Shown here one piece after another: positions 1-7,913 of a stretch of 59,740 nt of DNA. Origin of the DNA: CAZSRX01 sp964609675 [NCBI: uncultured Bacteroidota bacterium] (GTDB taxonomy: Bacteria > CLD3 > SB21); NCBI GenBank assembly GCA_964609675.1, contig CAZSRX010000027.1, positions 1-59,740 of the forward strand, read 5' to 3'. A program made the translations under genes and the position numbers. The stretch's first letter is position 1; every line of letters starts with the position of its first letter. The notes beneath the pieces are model-generated. The model saw nothing but the letters and a program-made list of their open reading frames with translations. It was not told where the DNA came from and ran no database searches.

Positions 1-52
1 ACTTATATTTTTTCAAATCCTTAACCCCTCATGGGGTCATTTGATACTATTT
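1..52. repeat. 52-bp terminal inverted repeat, left copy
   Basis: These 52 bases are a perfect reverse complement of 59686-59737 at the other end of the window. The unit contains its own hairpin: a 5-bp stem ACCCC/GGGGT around TCAT, with an outer arm CAAAT/ATTTG. Nothing similar was seen inside the window. Two copies sitting exactly at both ends suggests a multi-copy genomic repeat at which the assembly stopped. A terminator or REP-like role is possible but unproven. Confidence 0.85.
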
Positions 53-78
53 GATAATAAACATTTTTTTTTTAAGTT

Positions 79-96
79 ATACCTATAAGGTATTAT
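79..96 (+). promoter_or_regulatory. Dyad overlapping a possible aroC promoter
   Basis: A perfect 15-bp dyad, ATACCT-ATA-AGGTAT (79-93), overlaps a TATTAT hexamer (91-96) that could be the -10 of aroC, whose TTG start is 19 bases further on. No convincing -35 is visible because the upstream DNA is a run of T. The dyad could be an operator or a small hairpin in the leader. Only the symmetry is directly seen. Confidence 0.3.
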
Positions 97-114
97 ACAA
101 GAAAGGCCTGCGCA

Positions 115-1263
115 TTGATACGTTTTTTAACAGCCGGTGAGTCGCACGGGAAAGGATTAATCGGTATCCTCGAGGGCGTTCCGGCCGGTCTGGAAATCGA
201 AGCCCCATATATTGACGCACAGCTTCGCCGGCGACAGGCCGGATACGGACGCAGTGAGCGTATGCGCATGCAGGATGATCGTGTCGAAATCCTGTCCGGT
301 GTCCATCACGGAAAAACAACCGGAGCGCCGATTACATTAATAATCGAAAATAATCCGGATAATCAGTGGTATCATGAACCTGCGCCGGGCGGTCAATCGC
401 CTCTAAAAACGGCGGCGGCGCCGCGTCCTGGTCATGCCGACCTTACCGGATATCTGAAATATGGGCTTTATAATATACTTGACGTATCCGAGCGGGCCAG
501 CGCACGGGAAACCGCCATACGGGTCGCGCTGGGTTCTGTCGCAAGAAAATTTCTTGAAGAGTGCGGCATCGCCATCGGTTCACACGTGGTTCGCATAGGA
601 AAAATCGCTTTAACCCCAAGCGTTCATGCGCAACTATTCAAAAAAGATATTGGAAAAATTCTCGCACGCGCCGACGCGTCACCCGTTCGCTGTGCGGATC
701 GGGCGGTTTCCTTACAGATGATCCGGGCCATCGATAAAGCCATCAAAAAGGGCGATACCCTCGGTGGCGTCATCGAAATACTCGTGGACGGACTACCCGT
801 AGGGTTAGGGAGTCATACATCATGGGATAAACGTATCAGCGCTGATCTGGCCAGATATTTAGTTTCCGTACCCGGCATAAAAGCATTTGAAATCGGCGAA
901 GGTTTTAAATCTGCGGAAGTTTACGGTTCGGAAGCACAGGATGAAATTATTTTCCGGAACAACCGGTATCGCCGGAAAACCAACCACGCCGGCGGTATTG
1001 AGGGCGGCATGACGAATGGCGAACGTCTCATCCTGCGCGTCGCCATGAAACCGATTCCAACGATTGGACGCCCGCTCCGGTCGGTGGATTTAAAAACCAA
1101 AAAAACCGTTGCAGCGCCCGTTTTCCGTGCCGATATCTGCGCGGTTCCGGCCGCCGGGATTGTAGCCGAAGCTATGGCCGCGCTGTGTCTGATGAATGCG
1201 TGGCTGGAAAAATACGGCGGCGATTCCATGAGCGAAATCCTGCCTCGGATAAAAAAATCATAG
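115..1263 (+). CDS. aroC: Chorismate synthase
   Basis: Catalyses the last common step of aromatic amino acid synthesis, EPSP to chorismate, using reduced FMN. The 382-residue product is full length. It begins with the family signature AGESHG (His11) and has RPGHADLTG with His107 and the downstream RASARET segment, matching the two catalytic histidines of the family. The start is a TTG at 115, preceded by AAAGG eight bases upstream; this start puts GESHG at its normal position, so it is preferred. A radical SAM gene follows after 5 bp, probably cotranscribed. No other shikimate genes are in the window. Confidence 0.96.
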   Translation: MIRFLTAGESHGKGLIGILEGVPAGLEIEAPYIDAQLRRRQAGYGRSERMRMQDDRVEILSGVHHGKTTGAPITLIIENNPDNQWYHEPAPGGQSPLKTAAAPRPGHADLTGYLKYGLYNILDVSERASARETAIRVALGSVARKFLEECGIAIGSHVVRIGKIALTPSVHAQLFKKDIGKILARADASPVRCADRAVSLQMIRAIDKAIKKGDTLGGVIEILVDGLPVGLGSHTSWDKRISADLARYLVSVPGIKAFEIGEGFKSAEVYGSEAQDEIIFRNNRYRRKTNHAGGIEGGMTNGERLILRVAMKPIPTIGRPLRSVDLKTKKTVAAPVFRADICAVPAAGIVAEAMAALCLMNAWLEKYGGDSMSEILPRIKKS

Positions 1264-1268
1264 CAGCG

Positions 1269-2252
1269 ATGACAGCCATGCCGGCTTATATTGATTTATA
1301 CCGCAGCGGGCGTTTGAATAAAATAGCGGCCGAGCTCCGGAAACGGATGGCGCACTGCGATCTTTGCCCGCGCCGTTGCGGGGTTAACCGGAACCGCGGG
1401 GAACACGGGTTCTGCCGGACAGGCGCTCTGGCAGCGGTTTCATCGGCCTGCGCGCATTATGGCGAAGAACCGCCTTTGGTCGGACGCCACGGTGTCGGAA
1501 ACATTTTTTTTACTCAATGCAACCTCCGTTGTGTTTTTTGTCAAAACCACCAGATCAGTCAGGTCGCCGACCCGGTATTCCATTACGAAGCCTCACCGGA
1601 ACAATTGGCGGATTATATGCTGGATCTTCAGCGCCGCGGTTGCCATTCAATCGGCCTGGTATCCCCAACGCATGTAATCGCAACAATTGTCGAAGCGGTA
1701 TGCCTCGCAACCGAAAAAGGACTCTATCTTCCTTTGATTTATAATTCCAGCGCGTATGATAGGGCGGAGATTCTGGCGCTTTTGGAGGGCCTGTTTGATA
1801 TTTATCTGCCGGATCTAAAATACGCCGATGATCGTATTGCATTACAGTATTCATCAGCCATTAACTACACCAGTCATGCCCGCAGCGCCATTCGCGAAAT
1901 GTACCGGCAGACTGGATATTTACTCCACACCGATGAAAACGGCATCGTGATACGGGGTTTGATAATCCGCCATTTAATCCTTCCGAACCGGTTAGCCGGC
2001 ACCGAACACCTGATGAATTGGATCGCAACCGAGCTGCATCCTGAAATTCACATTAGCCTGATGGCTCAGTATTATCCGGCGCATCAGGCAGTCCACTACC
2101 CTGAAATTAACCGCAGTATCACTCAGACGGAATACGAAGAAGCCGTACATTGGCTTATCGATTCGGGACTGCATAACGGATGGATTCAGGATTTACAAAG
2201 CCGGGATTATTACCGACCGGATTTCACTAACAGGAATGCGCCTTTTCGATAA
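1269..2252 (+). CDS. PflX-type radical SAM protein (COG1313 family)
   Basis: A radical SAM protein resembling pyruvate formate-lyase activating enzymes. With the start at ATG 1269 it has 327 residues. The SAM-cluster motif CNLRCVFC gives Cys84, Cys88 and Cys91. An extra N-terminal cysteine set (Cys30, 33, 37 and 49, pattern CDLCPRRC then FC) is typical of the PflX/AmrS group. An in-frame ATG at 1185 lies inside aroC and would add 28 residues unlike the family, so 1269 is chosen. The substrate is unknown; no glycyl-radical enzyme is nearby. A second, related enzyme (AmrS type) lies at 6848-7903. Confidence 0.85.
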   Translation: MTAMPAYIDLYRSGRLNKIAAELRKRMAHCDLCPRRCGVNRNRGEHGFCRTGALAAVSSACAHYGEEPPLVGRHGVGNIFFTQCNLRCVFCQNHQISQVADPVFHYEASPEQLADYMLDLQRRGCHSIGLVSPTHVIATIVEAVCLATEKGLYLPLIYNSSAYDRAEILALLEGLFDIYLPDLKYADDRIALQYSSAINYTSHARSAIREMYRQTGYLLHTDENGIVIRGLIIRHLILPNRLAGTEHLMNWIATELHPEIHISLMAQYYPAHQAVHYPEINRSITQTEYEEAVHWLIDSGLHNGWIQDLQSRDYYRPDFTNRNAPFR

Positions 2253-2350
2253 GATCATTAGGCCGGGAACTTTGTCAAATTTTTTTTACTGCTTTTTATA
2301 CACTTACCATCTTCCGGTTTCACAAAACGCCATTACACATAAACTATTTT

Positions 2351-2379
2351 TTGACTTTTGAGAGCACATTTAATATCTT
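2351..2379 (+). promoter_or_regulatory. Sigma70-type promoter for the 2407-10004 gene run
   Basis: TTGACT (2351-2356), exactly 17 bp, then TATCTT (2374-2379), 27 bp before the ATG at 2407. The spacing and hexamers match the housekeeping consensus well, and the site lies in AT-rich intergenic DNA. The same TTGACT -35 recurs at 21330 and 55893. Confidence 0.6.
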
Positions 2380-2406
2380 TATTGATTATATAGAATTTAC
2401 TTAGCG

Positions 2407-3351
2407 ATGGCTGACGGAGAAAAAATATTACTAATTGATGATGAGCCGGAAAAGATCCTAATCTTTACGACTATACTTGAGAACTCCGGCTTCACTGTGG
2501 ACACGGCTGTAAACGGCAGAGAAGGAATCGGAAAAATACAGTCGTCCAGACCCGATCTGGTATTACTGGACATCAATATGCCGGATATCAGCGGACATGA
2601 CCTGCGGCGGGAACTAAAGGAGCGCCCTTCCACGCGATTTGTGCCAATAGTGATGTTCAGTTCCAGCGACGCGCTCAATGACAAGCTTCAGTCGCTCCGT
2701 TCAGGCGCGGATGATTATATAACCAAAGACGTGGCCCATGAGGAGCTGGTCGCCCGTATGGAAGCTCTGATACGCCGCTATAAGGACAACGTCGGCGCCA
2801 ATCCGCTTACCCGCCTGCCCGGTAACCGCGCCATCGAGGAAGACATTCAATTCCGAATTAATCGCGGAAAACAGTTTTCGGTATGCTACGCTGACCTGGA
2901 CAACTTCAAGGCTTATAACGACCTTTACGGCTTTAAACGCGGCGACGACATCATTCGCCTGACCGCTGATGTTATTCTGGACACGGTCGGCCGACTGGGT
3001 ACGCCCGACGATTTTGTCGGCCATATCGGCGGTGATGATTTCGTTTATATTTTATCCGGCTTTGCAAATACGGAAAATGTTTGCCGTGAAATTATACGCG
3101 CTCTGGACGAAAAAATTCCTGACTACTATAATGATGAAGACCGCGCACGGGGTTATATCATAACCAAAAACCGGAAAGATGAGATTGACCGTTTCCCGCT
3201 TATCGGGATATCTATCGCCGTCGTTACCAATCAGCACCGGAATCTTCAAAACACGGGTCAGGTAGCGGCTATCGCTAGCGAAGTCAAAAAAGTCGTCAAA
3301 AGCAGGCCGGGAAGTAATTACTGGATTGATCACAGGTGGGACCATGAATAA
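2407..3351 (+). CDS. Response regulator with GGDEF-type output domain
   Basis: A 314-residue two-domain signalling protein. Residues 5-120 are a receiver domain with the acidic pocket (Asp11, Asp12), phospho-acceptor Asp55 in LLDINMP and Lys107. Residues about 130-300 are a GGDEF-family domain whose signature reads GGDDF rather than GGDEF or GGEEF, so the usual catalytic Glu is Asp. It may make cyclic di-GMP weakly, or only bind or regulate. The domain also lacks an obvious RxxD inhibitory site. The gene heads a plus-strand run that ends with a histidine kinase at 7914-10004, a possible partner. Its stop overlaps the next gene by 8 bp. Confidence 0.88.
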   Translation: MADGEKILLIDDEPEKILIFTTILENSGFTVDTAVNGREGIGKIQSSRPDLVLLDINMPDISGHDLRRELKERPSTRFVPIVMFSSSDALNDKLQSLRSGADDYITKDVAHEELVARMEALIRRYKDNVGANPLTRLPGNRAIEEDIQFRINRGKQFSVCYADLDNFKAYNDLYGFKRGDDIIRLTADVILDTVGRLGTPDDFVGHIGGDDFVYILSGFANTENVCREIIRALDEKIPDYYNDEDRARGYIITKNRKDEIDRFPLIGISIAVVTNQHRNLQNTGQVAAIASEVKKVVKSRPGSNYWIDHRWDHE

Positions 3352-3865
3352 TCTTGCAAAATGTATCTTAATTATAATTGCCGTCATGCTTCAGGCATGT
3401 CTCACGTCGTCGCCAATTTATCATCCGCCGGGGAAAACCGGACTGTCCGGCGCCGATTCGGCCGCATCGCCGCAGGCCCTTTATGATTCGGCCGTCTATC
3501 ATGTGCGCCTGAAGCAGTACGAACCGGCCGAACGGCTATATACAAAGCTGGTTACCGATTATAAAAAAACACATGAAGCCGAAAAATCGGCCTACATGCT
3601 GGGTTACCTGTATACCTGTTCGGATAATCCCCGCATGAATTACGCAAAAGCCGGCGAGATGTTCGAATCCTTTTTGAAAAATTATCCGAAAAGCCGCTAT
3701 GTCAGCGACAGCCGTAGCTGGATAACGGTAATCCATAAACTTAAAAAATTTCAATCTGAACAAGCTGTCTGCGACAGTCTCCGGAGCGAAAACCTCCGTT
3801 TGAGCGAAGAAGTCCGAAGCCTGAAACAGGTTCTGGAAGAACTTCAAAAGATTAATAAGAAGTAG
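3344..3865 (+). CDS. TPR-like lipoprotein with C-terminal coiled coil
   Basis: A 173-residue predicted lipoprotein. A hydrophobic N-terminus ends in the lipobox LQAC, so the mature protein would start at a lipidated Cys. The middle (about residues 45-130) reads as two or three TPR-like helical hairpins resembling BamD/YbgF proteins. The C-terminal 45 residues form a heptad-patterned coiled coil. The start at ATG 3344 is chosen over an ATG 18 bp upstream because AGGTGGG lies in front of it and the signal peptide then begins correctly. It overlaps the previous gene by 8 bp. An envelope scaffolding role is inferred; the exact function is unknown. Confidence 0.75.
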   Translation: MNNLAKCILIIIAVMLQACLTSSPIYHPPGKTGLSGADSAASPQALYDSAVYHVRLKQYEPAERLYTKLVTDYKKTHEAEKSAYMLGYLYTCSDNPRMNYAKAGEMFESFLKNYPKSRYVSDSRSWITVIHKLKKFQSEQAVCDSLRSENLRLSEEVRSLKQVLEELQKINKK

Positions 3866-3886
3866 CGTATTTGCTGAAAGGATATA

Positions 3887-5230
3887 ATGTTCCATAAAAT
3901 TTTAATCGCTAACCGCGGGGAAATCGCTCTTCGCATCATACGGGCCTGCCGCGAGATGGGCATCAGGACGGTAGCGGTTTATTCGGAAGCTGACGCGAAT
4001 TCTCTGCACATCCGCTTTGCTGACGAAGCCATATGTATCGGCCCGCCGTCCAGCGCCCTGAGTTACCTGAACATACCGCAGATCATGAGTGCGGCGGAAA
4101 TCACCGGCGCCGAGGCCATTCACCCCGGTTATGGCTTTTTATCTGAAAACATCAAATTCGCGGAAATCTGCGAATCCGTCGGCATCGTTTTTATCGGTCC
4201 GAAATCCGGGATGATCCGGAGTATGGGCGACAAAGCGTTCGCGAAGGATACCATGATCAAGGCCGGCGTTCCGGTGATTCCCGGCAGTCCGGGCGTGATT
4301 AACAACCTGAGCGAAGCGGCAGCCGTCGCAAAGGAGGCGGGATATCCGGTCATCATCAAAGCCACAGCCGGCGGGGGCGGACGCGGCATGCGGATCGTGC
4401 GCGAGGAATCGGAACTGGAAAACGCATTCAATACAGCCCGGGCGGAAGCGCAAACAGCCTTCGGCAACCCCGGCGTGTATCTCGAAAAATTTATTGAACA
4501 GCCGCGTCATATTGAAATTCAAATTCTCGGCGACCAGCACGGCCATGTCGTGCATTTAGGCGAACGCGACTGTTCCCTGCAGCGCCGGCACCAGAAACTG
4601 ATTGAGGAATCGCCCTCGCCCGCGGTGGATGCGGATTTGCGGCAACGAATCGGCGAAGCGGCTGTCCGCGGCGCCCAGAGCGTCGGGTACGACAGCGCCG
4701 GCACTATCGAGTTTCTTCTTGACAAAAACGGAAATTTTTATTTTATGGAAATGAATACGCGCATTCAGGTCGAACACCCGGTTACGGAAATGGTATACGG
4801 CATCGACCTGATTAAATGGCAAATCCGCGTCGCGGCAGGCGAACCGCTGCCTTTTCGCCAGGAAAATCTGATGCCTCACGGCCATGCCATCGAATGCCGC
4901 ATCAACGCCGAAGATCCGGATTTTAATTTCCGCCCCTCTGCCGGTAAAATCCACGCGTTTCATTTCCCCAGCGGCTACGGCATCCGCGTGGACACCCATG
5001 CCTATGCCGAATACCAGATTCCTTCGAACTACGATTCCATGATCGCCAAACTTATTGTCCACGGAGAAGACCGGACGGAAGCCATCGCAAAAATGGCCGG
5101 CGCGCTGGACGAGTTCATTATCGAGGGCGTCCAAACCACGATTCCGTTCCATAAAAAAATGATGCGCAACCCTAACTTTATCTCCGGCGACTTTGACACG
5201 AAATTTGTCGAACGCCTGCTGGGTTTATAA
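3887..5230 (+). CDS. accC: Biotin carboxylase (AccC type)
   Basis: Carboxylates the biotin of a carrier protein using ATP and bicarbonate, as in acetyl-CoA, propionyl-CoA or pyruvate carboxylase. The 447 residues are full length: N-terminal [13 protein letters not shown], an ATP-grasp glycine loop GGGGRGM near 162-168, [12 protein letters not shown], the substrate segment [12 protein letters not shown] near 290, and the biotin carboxylase C-terminal domain. AAAGGA sits six bases before the ATG. No carrier (accB) or carboxyltransferase is adjacent. The carrier and carboxyltransferase at 52777-55267 belong to a decarboxylase that would not need this enzyme, so the acyl-CoA substrate cannot be assigned. 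Confidence 0.93.
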   Translation: MFHKILIANRGEIALRIIRACREMGIRTVAVYSEADANSLHIRFADEAICIGPPSSALSYLNIPQIMSAAEITGAEAIHPGYGFLSENIKFAEICESVGIVFIGPKSGMIRSMGDKAFAKDTMIKAGVPVIPGSPGVINNLSEAAAVAKEAGYPVIIKATAGGGGRGMRIVREESELENAFNTARAEAQTAFGNPGVYLEKFIEQPRHIEIQILGDQHGHVVHLGERDCSLQRRHQKLIEESPSPAVDADLRQRIGEAAVRGAQSVGYDSAGTIEFLLDKNGNFYFMEMNTRIQVEHPVTEMVYGIDLIKWQIRVAAGEPLPFRQENLMPHGHAIECRINAEDPDFNFRPSAGKIHAFHFPSGYGIRVDTHAYAEYQIPSNYDSMIAKLIVHGEDRTEAIAKMAGALDEFIIEGVQTTIPFHKKMMRNPNFISGDFDTKFVERLLGL

Positions 5231-5248
5231 AAAAAGGCCCTAACGGCT

Positions 5249-5617
5249 ATGAATACGCTCGATAAAATCCGACTTACGCACATCGTTATTTACGCGCATC
5301 ACGGCGCTTTCGAGGAAGAACGCAAACTCGGCCAGCGTTTTGAAATCGATGCCGAACTCGGCCTGAATCTGGAAACGGCCGCCTCCGCCGATCGCCTTGA
5401 CCAGTGCATTGATTACGAGAAAGTCTATAAAAAAATCGTCACCGCGGCCACGGAAAAGAAATTTCATCTGATTGAATCGGCCGCCCGCCACATTGCGCTG
5501 ACCCTGCTTCGCGAATTTGATATACAGGCCGTTACGATTCGTATCCGTAAACCGCACGTGCCCATCAATGGATCGCTGGACCACGTCGAAGTGGAACTCA
5601 CCAGGTACCGCCCATGA
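5249..5617 (+). CDS. folB: Dihydroneopterin aldolase
   Basis: Folate pathway enzyme that cleaves 7,8-dihydroneopterin to 6-hydroxymethyl-dihydropterin and glycolaldehyde. The 122 residues cover one whole family domain: the N-terminal strand with YAHHGAFEEER, the acidic DYEKVYKKI segment, the HLIESAARHIA helix with the pterin-binding Glu, and a C-terminal IRKPHVPI strand with the catalytic-type Lys. It lies 18 bp after accC. Its stop overlaps the folK start (ATGA), so the two are translationally coupled and catalyse consecutive reactions. Confidence 0.93.
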   Translation: MNTLDKIRLTHIVIYAHHGAFEEERKLGQRFEIDAELGLNLETAASADRLDQCIDYEKVYKKIVTAATEKKFHLIESAARHIALTLLREFDIQAVTIRIRKPHVPINGSLDHVEVELTRYRP

Positions 5618-6162
5618 CCGCGCCATCCCTGCATACTGTCGTACTGAGCCTTGGCGCCAACATCGGCGACCGCTGGCATTATTTAATACAGGCCTTGATG
5701 CAAATCCGAGATTGGAGCGCCATCCTGCGCTGTTCCCCGGTCTATGAAACCGAACCCGTCGGCGCGCTGATACAGAATAACTTCCTGAATCTGGCCGTGG
5801 TGGTGGAAACGACGGCTTCGCCCTCCGATTTGCTCCGAAAAATATCTGATATCGAGCTTCGGCTCGGCCGCGAGCGCTTCGTCAAATGGGGCCCGCGCAC
5901 TATTGATATTGATATTATTTTCTACGACCAGGATGTTATCCGCTCGCCGGAATTGCAGATTCCTCATCCGGCTTACGCCAATCGGCGGTTTGTCCTGATG
6001 CCTTTATGCGATATCATCCCGGACAAGGTTTGTCCCGTTTTACATAAAACTATGTCCGAACTTCTCCAACAGTGCAAAGATACCAGCGGCATCTGGAAAA
6101 CCAATCTTTCACCGCCTGATGAAATATTCGCTCTTCAGCGATCAACCAGAAACACTAAATAA
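5614..6162 (+). CDS. folK: 6-hydroxymethyl-dihydropterin pyrophosphokinase
   Basis: Transfers pyrophosphate from ATP to 6-hydroxymethyl-dihydropterin in folate synthesis. The 182-residue protein has the N-terminal LSLGANIGDR motif, the VYETEPVG segment and the signature KWGPRTIDIDI with its two metal-binding Asp residues, followed by PHP (in QIPHPAYANRRFVLMP). It starts inside the folB stop codon. A nucleoside-kinase-like gene follows after 3 bp. Confidence 0.94.
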   Translation: MTAPSLHTVVLSLGANIGDRWHYLIQALMQIRDWSAILRCSPVYETEPVGALIQNNFLNLAVVVETTASPSDLLRKISDIELRLGRERFVKWGPRTIDIDIIFYDQDVIRSPELQIPHPAYANRRFVLMPLCDIIPDKVCPVLHKTMSELLQQCKDTSGIWKTNLSPPDEIFALQRSTRNTK

Positions 6163-6165
6163 CCG

Positions 6166-6837
6166 GTGGCCGACAATTCTAAAATAAAAATCATCGCCGT
6201 TGAAGGCCTTATTAAGAGCGATAATACGCGTCTTACGAAAGCGCTGGCTAAACTGATGTCCGCGCGGCCGATTCTGGAGGAAACGCATCAGGCGCCGTTG
6301 ATCAGCTTTCCCAGTTCGGATCCGCAGGATTTTACCTTTAAAAAACATCTGCTGCGCCTGATTGACCGGCACCGCGCGCAGAAACAGCTCTGGCAGACCG
6401 AAATCTTCCATGACATCGTGATTTCCGATTATCTGTTCTACGCCGACCGCATTTACGCGCGGCTCAGCCTGCCTCCGGAAGATATGCCGCTTTATGAATT
6501 AATCATCGACTTCATGGAAAAAGAAGTCGCCATTCCTGATCTGGTAATCTATCTGCAGCGGCAGCCGGCCAGTGTGATGGAAAAGCTATCCGTATATTAC
6601 CATGCGCGCAAACCCGGCTTTCACGCAGATTTGCTGAACGAAAATTACGTCACGTCACTGTGCAACGAGTTCAACGAATTCTTCCTGTGTTACCGCTGGT
6701 CGCCTGTTCTTATCGTCAACGCCAATCGGTTCAGTCCCGACAACGAACAGCACGCGCTCGATTTGTACCATAAAATCCAGAAGCCGTTTACCGGCGTATT
6801 GTTTTACAATCCGCCTGTTCCGGAATTCATTAAATGA
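6166..6837 (+). CDS. Deoxynucleoside-kinase-like protein with degenerate P-loop
   Basis: A 223-residue homologue of the deoxyadenosine/deoxyguanosine kinase family, starting with GTG three bases after folK. The family fold is recognisable from the first strand (KIIAVEG), the SDYLFYADRIYARLSL segment (normally carrying the substrate-site acidic/Arg motif), PDLVIYLQ and the C-terminal helices. However, the Walker A loop, normally GxxxxGKT or GKS, reads GLIKSDNT: both the second Gly and the invariant Lys are missing. It is therefore unlikely to be an ordinary kinase. Codon use and length look normal and there is no frameshift, so this looks like a maintained non-kinase paralogue, perhaps linked to folate or nucleotide pools. 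The function is not known. Confidence 0.7.
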   Translation: MADNSKIKIIAVEGLIKSDNTRLTKALAKLMSARPILEETHQAPLISFPSSDPQDFTFKKHLLRLIDRHRAQKQLWQTEIFHDIVISDYLFYADRIYARLSLPPEDMPLYELIIDFMEKEVAIPDLVIYLQRQPASVMEKLSVYYHARKPGFHADLLNENYVTSLCNEFNEFFLCYRWSPVLIVNANRFSPDNEQHALDLYHKIQKPFTGVLFYNPPVPEFIK

Positions 6838-6847
6838 AGGATGGTTC

Positions 6848-7903
6848 ATGCCTGCCACCACGCGCCTGCGCGACATACTCCGGCATCACGTTAAACCCGG
6901 TGAATTATACCGCCGCCTGGATGATGCGTTTTTGGAATGTTACGCCTGCGGGCACCGGTGCAAAATCCGTCACGGCAAGGACGGCATCTGCCGTCTGCGC
7001 TTTCATGAAAACGGCGTCTTATACGTGCCCCACGGATATGTTTCCGGAATCGCCGCGGACCCTATAGAAAAAAAACCATTCTTCCATGCCTATCCCGGCC
7101 GTAAAGCCCTGAGTTTCGGCATGCTGGGCTGCGACCTGCATTGCCCGTATTGTCAGAACTGGATTACTTCCCAGGCGCTGAATCACGATATTACCGGTTC
7201 CCCGATAACCATCACTACCGCGGAACAGATTGTCAGCGCGGCGGTGTCTACAAAATCGCGCGTTATTACCAGTACCTATAATGAACCGTCCATCACCGCA
7301 GAATGGGCAGTAGATATTTTCAAATTAGCCAAAACGCGCGGCCTGGCTTGTTCCTTTGTTTCCAACGGCAACGGCACGCCCGAACTGCTTGATTACCTGA
7401 AGCCGTATATCGATCTCTATAAAATCGATCTGAAAAGCATGGATGACCTGAATTACCGTAAACTCGGCACGCGTCTGCAGAATGTACTCGACACCATCAC
7501 GCGGGTTTACGCATACGGAATATGGCTGGAAGTCGTCACCCTCGTAGTGCCGGGATTCAATGACTCCGACGCCGAATTGAAATCCATAGCTGATTTTCTG
7601 GTTTCGGTTTCACCGGACATACCCTGGCATGTCACGGCGTTTCATAAAAATTATAAAATGACGGACCCCAACGACACGCCGCCGGAAACGCTTCAGCGTG
7701 CCGCACGAATCGGACGTGAATCGGGTCTTCATTTTGTATATGCCGGCAATCTGCCCGGTGAAACGGCGCACTGGGAAAATACCTACTGTCCGGACTGCAA
7801 TAAATTGCTCATCGAACGCGAGGGATTCCGGGTTTATCAAAATCATGTAATCCACGGCCATTGTCCGCAATGCAACCGCACTATCCCCGGACGATGGGAT
7901 TAA
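6848..7903 (+). CDS. amrS: AmrS-type radical SAM enzyme (AmmeMemoRadiSam family)
   Basis: A 351-residue radical SAM protein of the AmmeMemoRadiSam type. The SAM cluster motif CDLHCPYC gives Cys95, 99 and 102. The N-terminal cysteines (31, 34, 38, 48) and the C-terminal pair of CPxC motifs (CPDC, CPQC) suggest extra metal binding. The family's usual partners, an AMMECR1-domain protein and a Memo-like protein, are not in the window. AAGGAT precedes the ATG by six bases. The reaction catalysed by the family is not established. It shares architecture with the gene at 1269-2252. Confidence 0.88.
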   Translation: MPATTRLRDILRHHVKPGELYRRLDDAFLECYACGHRCKIRHGKDGICRLRFHENGVLYVPHGYVSGIAADPIEKKPFFHAYPGRKALSFGMLGCDLHCPYCQNWITSQALNHDITGSPITITTAEQIVSAAVSTKSRVITSTYNEPSITAEWAVDIFKLAKTRGLACSFVSNGNGTPELLDYLKPYIDLYKIDLKSMDDLNYRKLGTRLQNVLDTITRVYAYGIWLEVVTLVVPGFNDSDAELKSIADFLVSVSPDIPWHVTAFHKNYKMTDPNDTPPETLQRAARIGRESGLHFVYAGNLPGETAHWENTYCPDCNKLLIEREGFRVYQNHVIHGHCPQCNRTIPGRWD

Positions 7904-7913
7904 ACGCGCTGTT

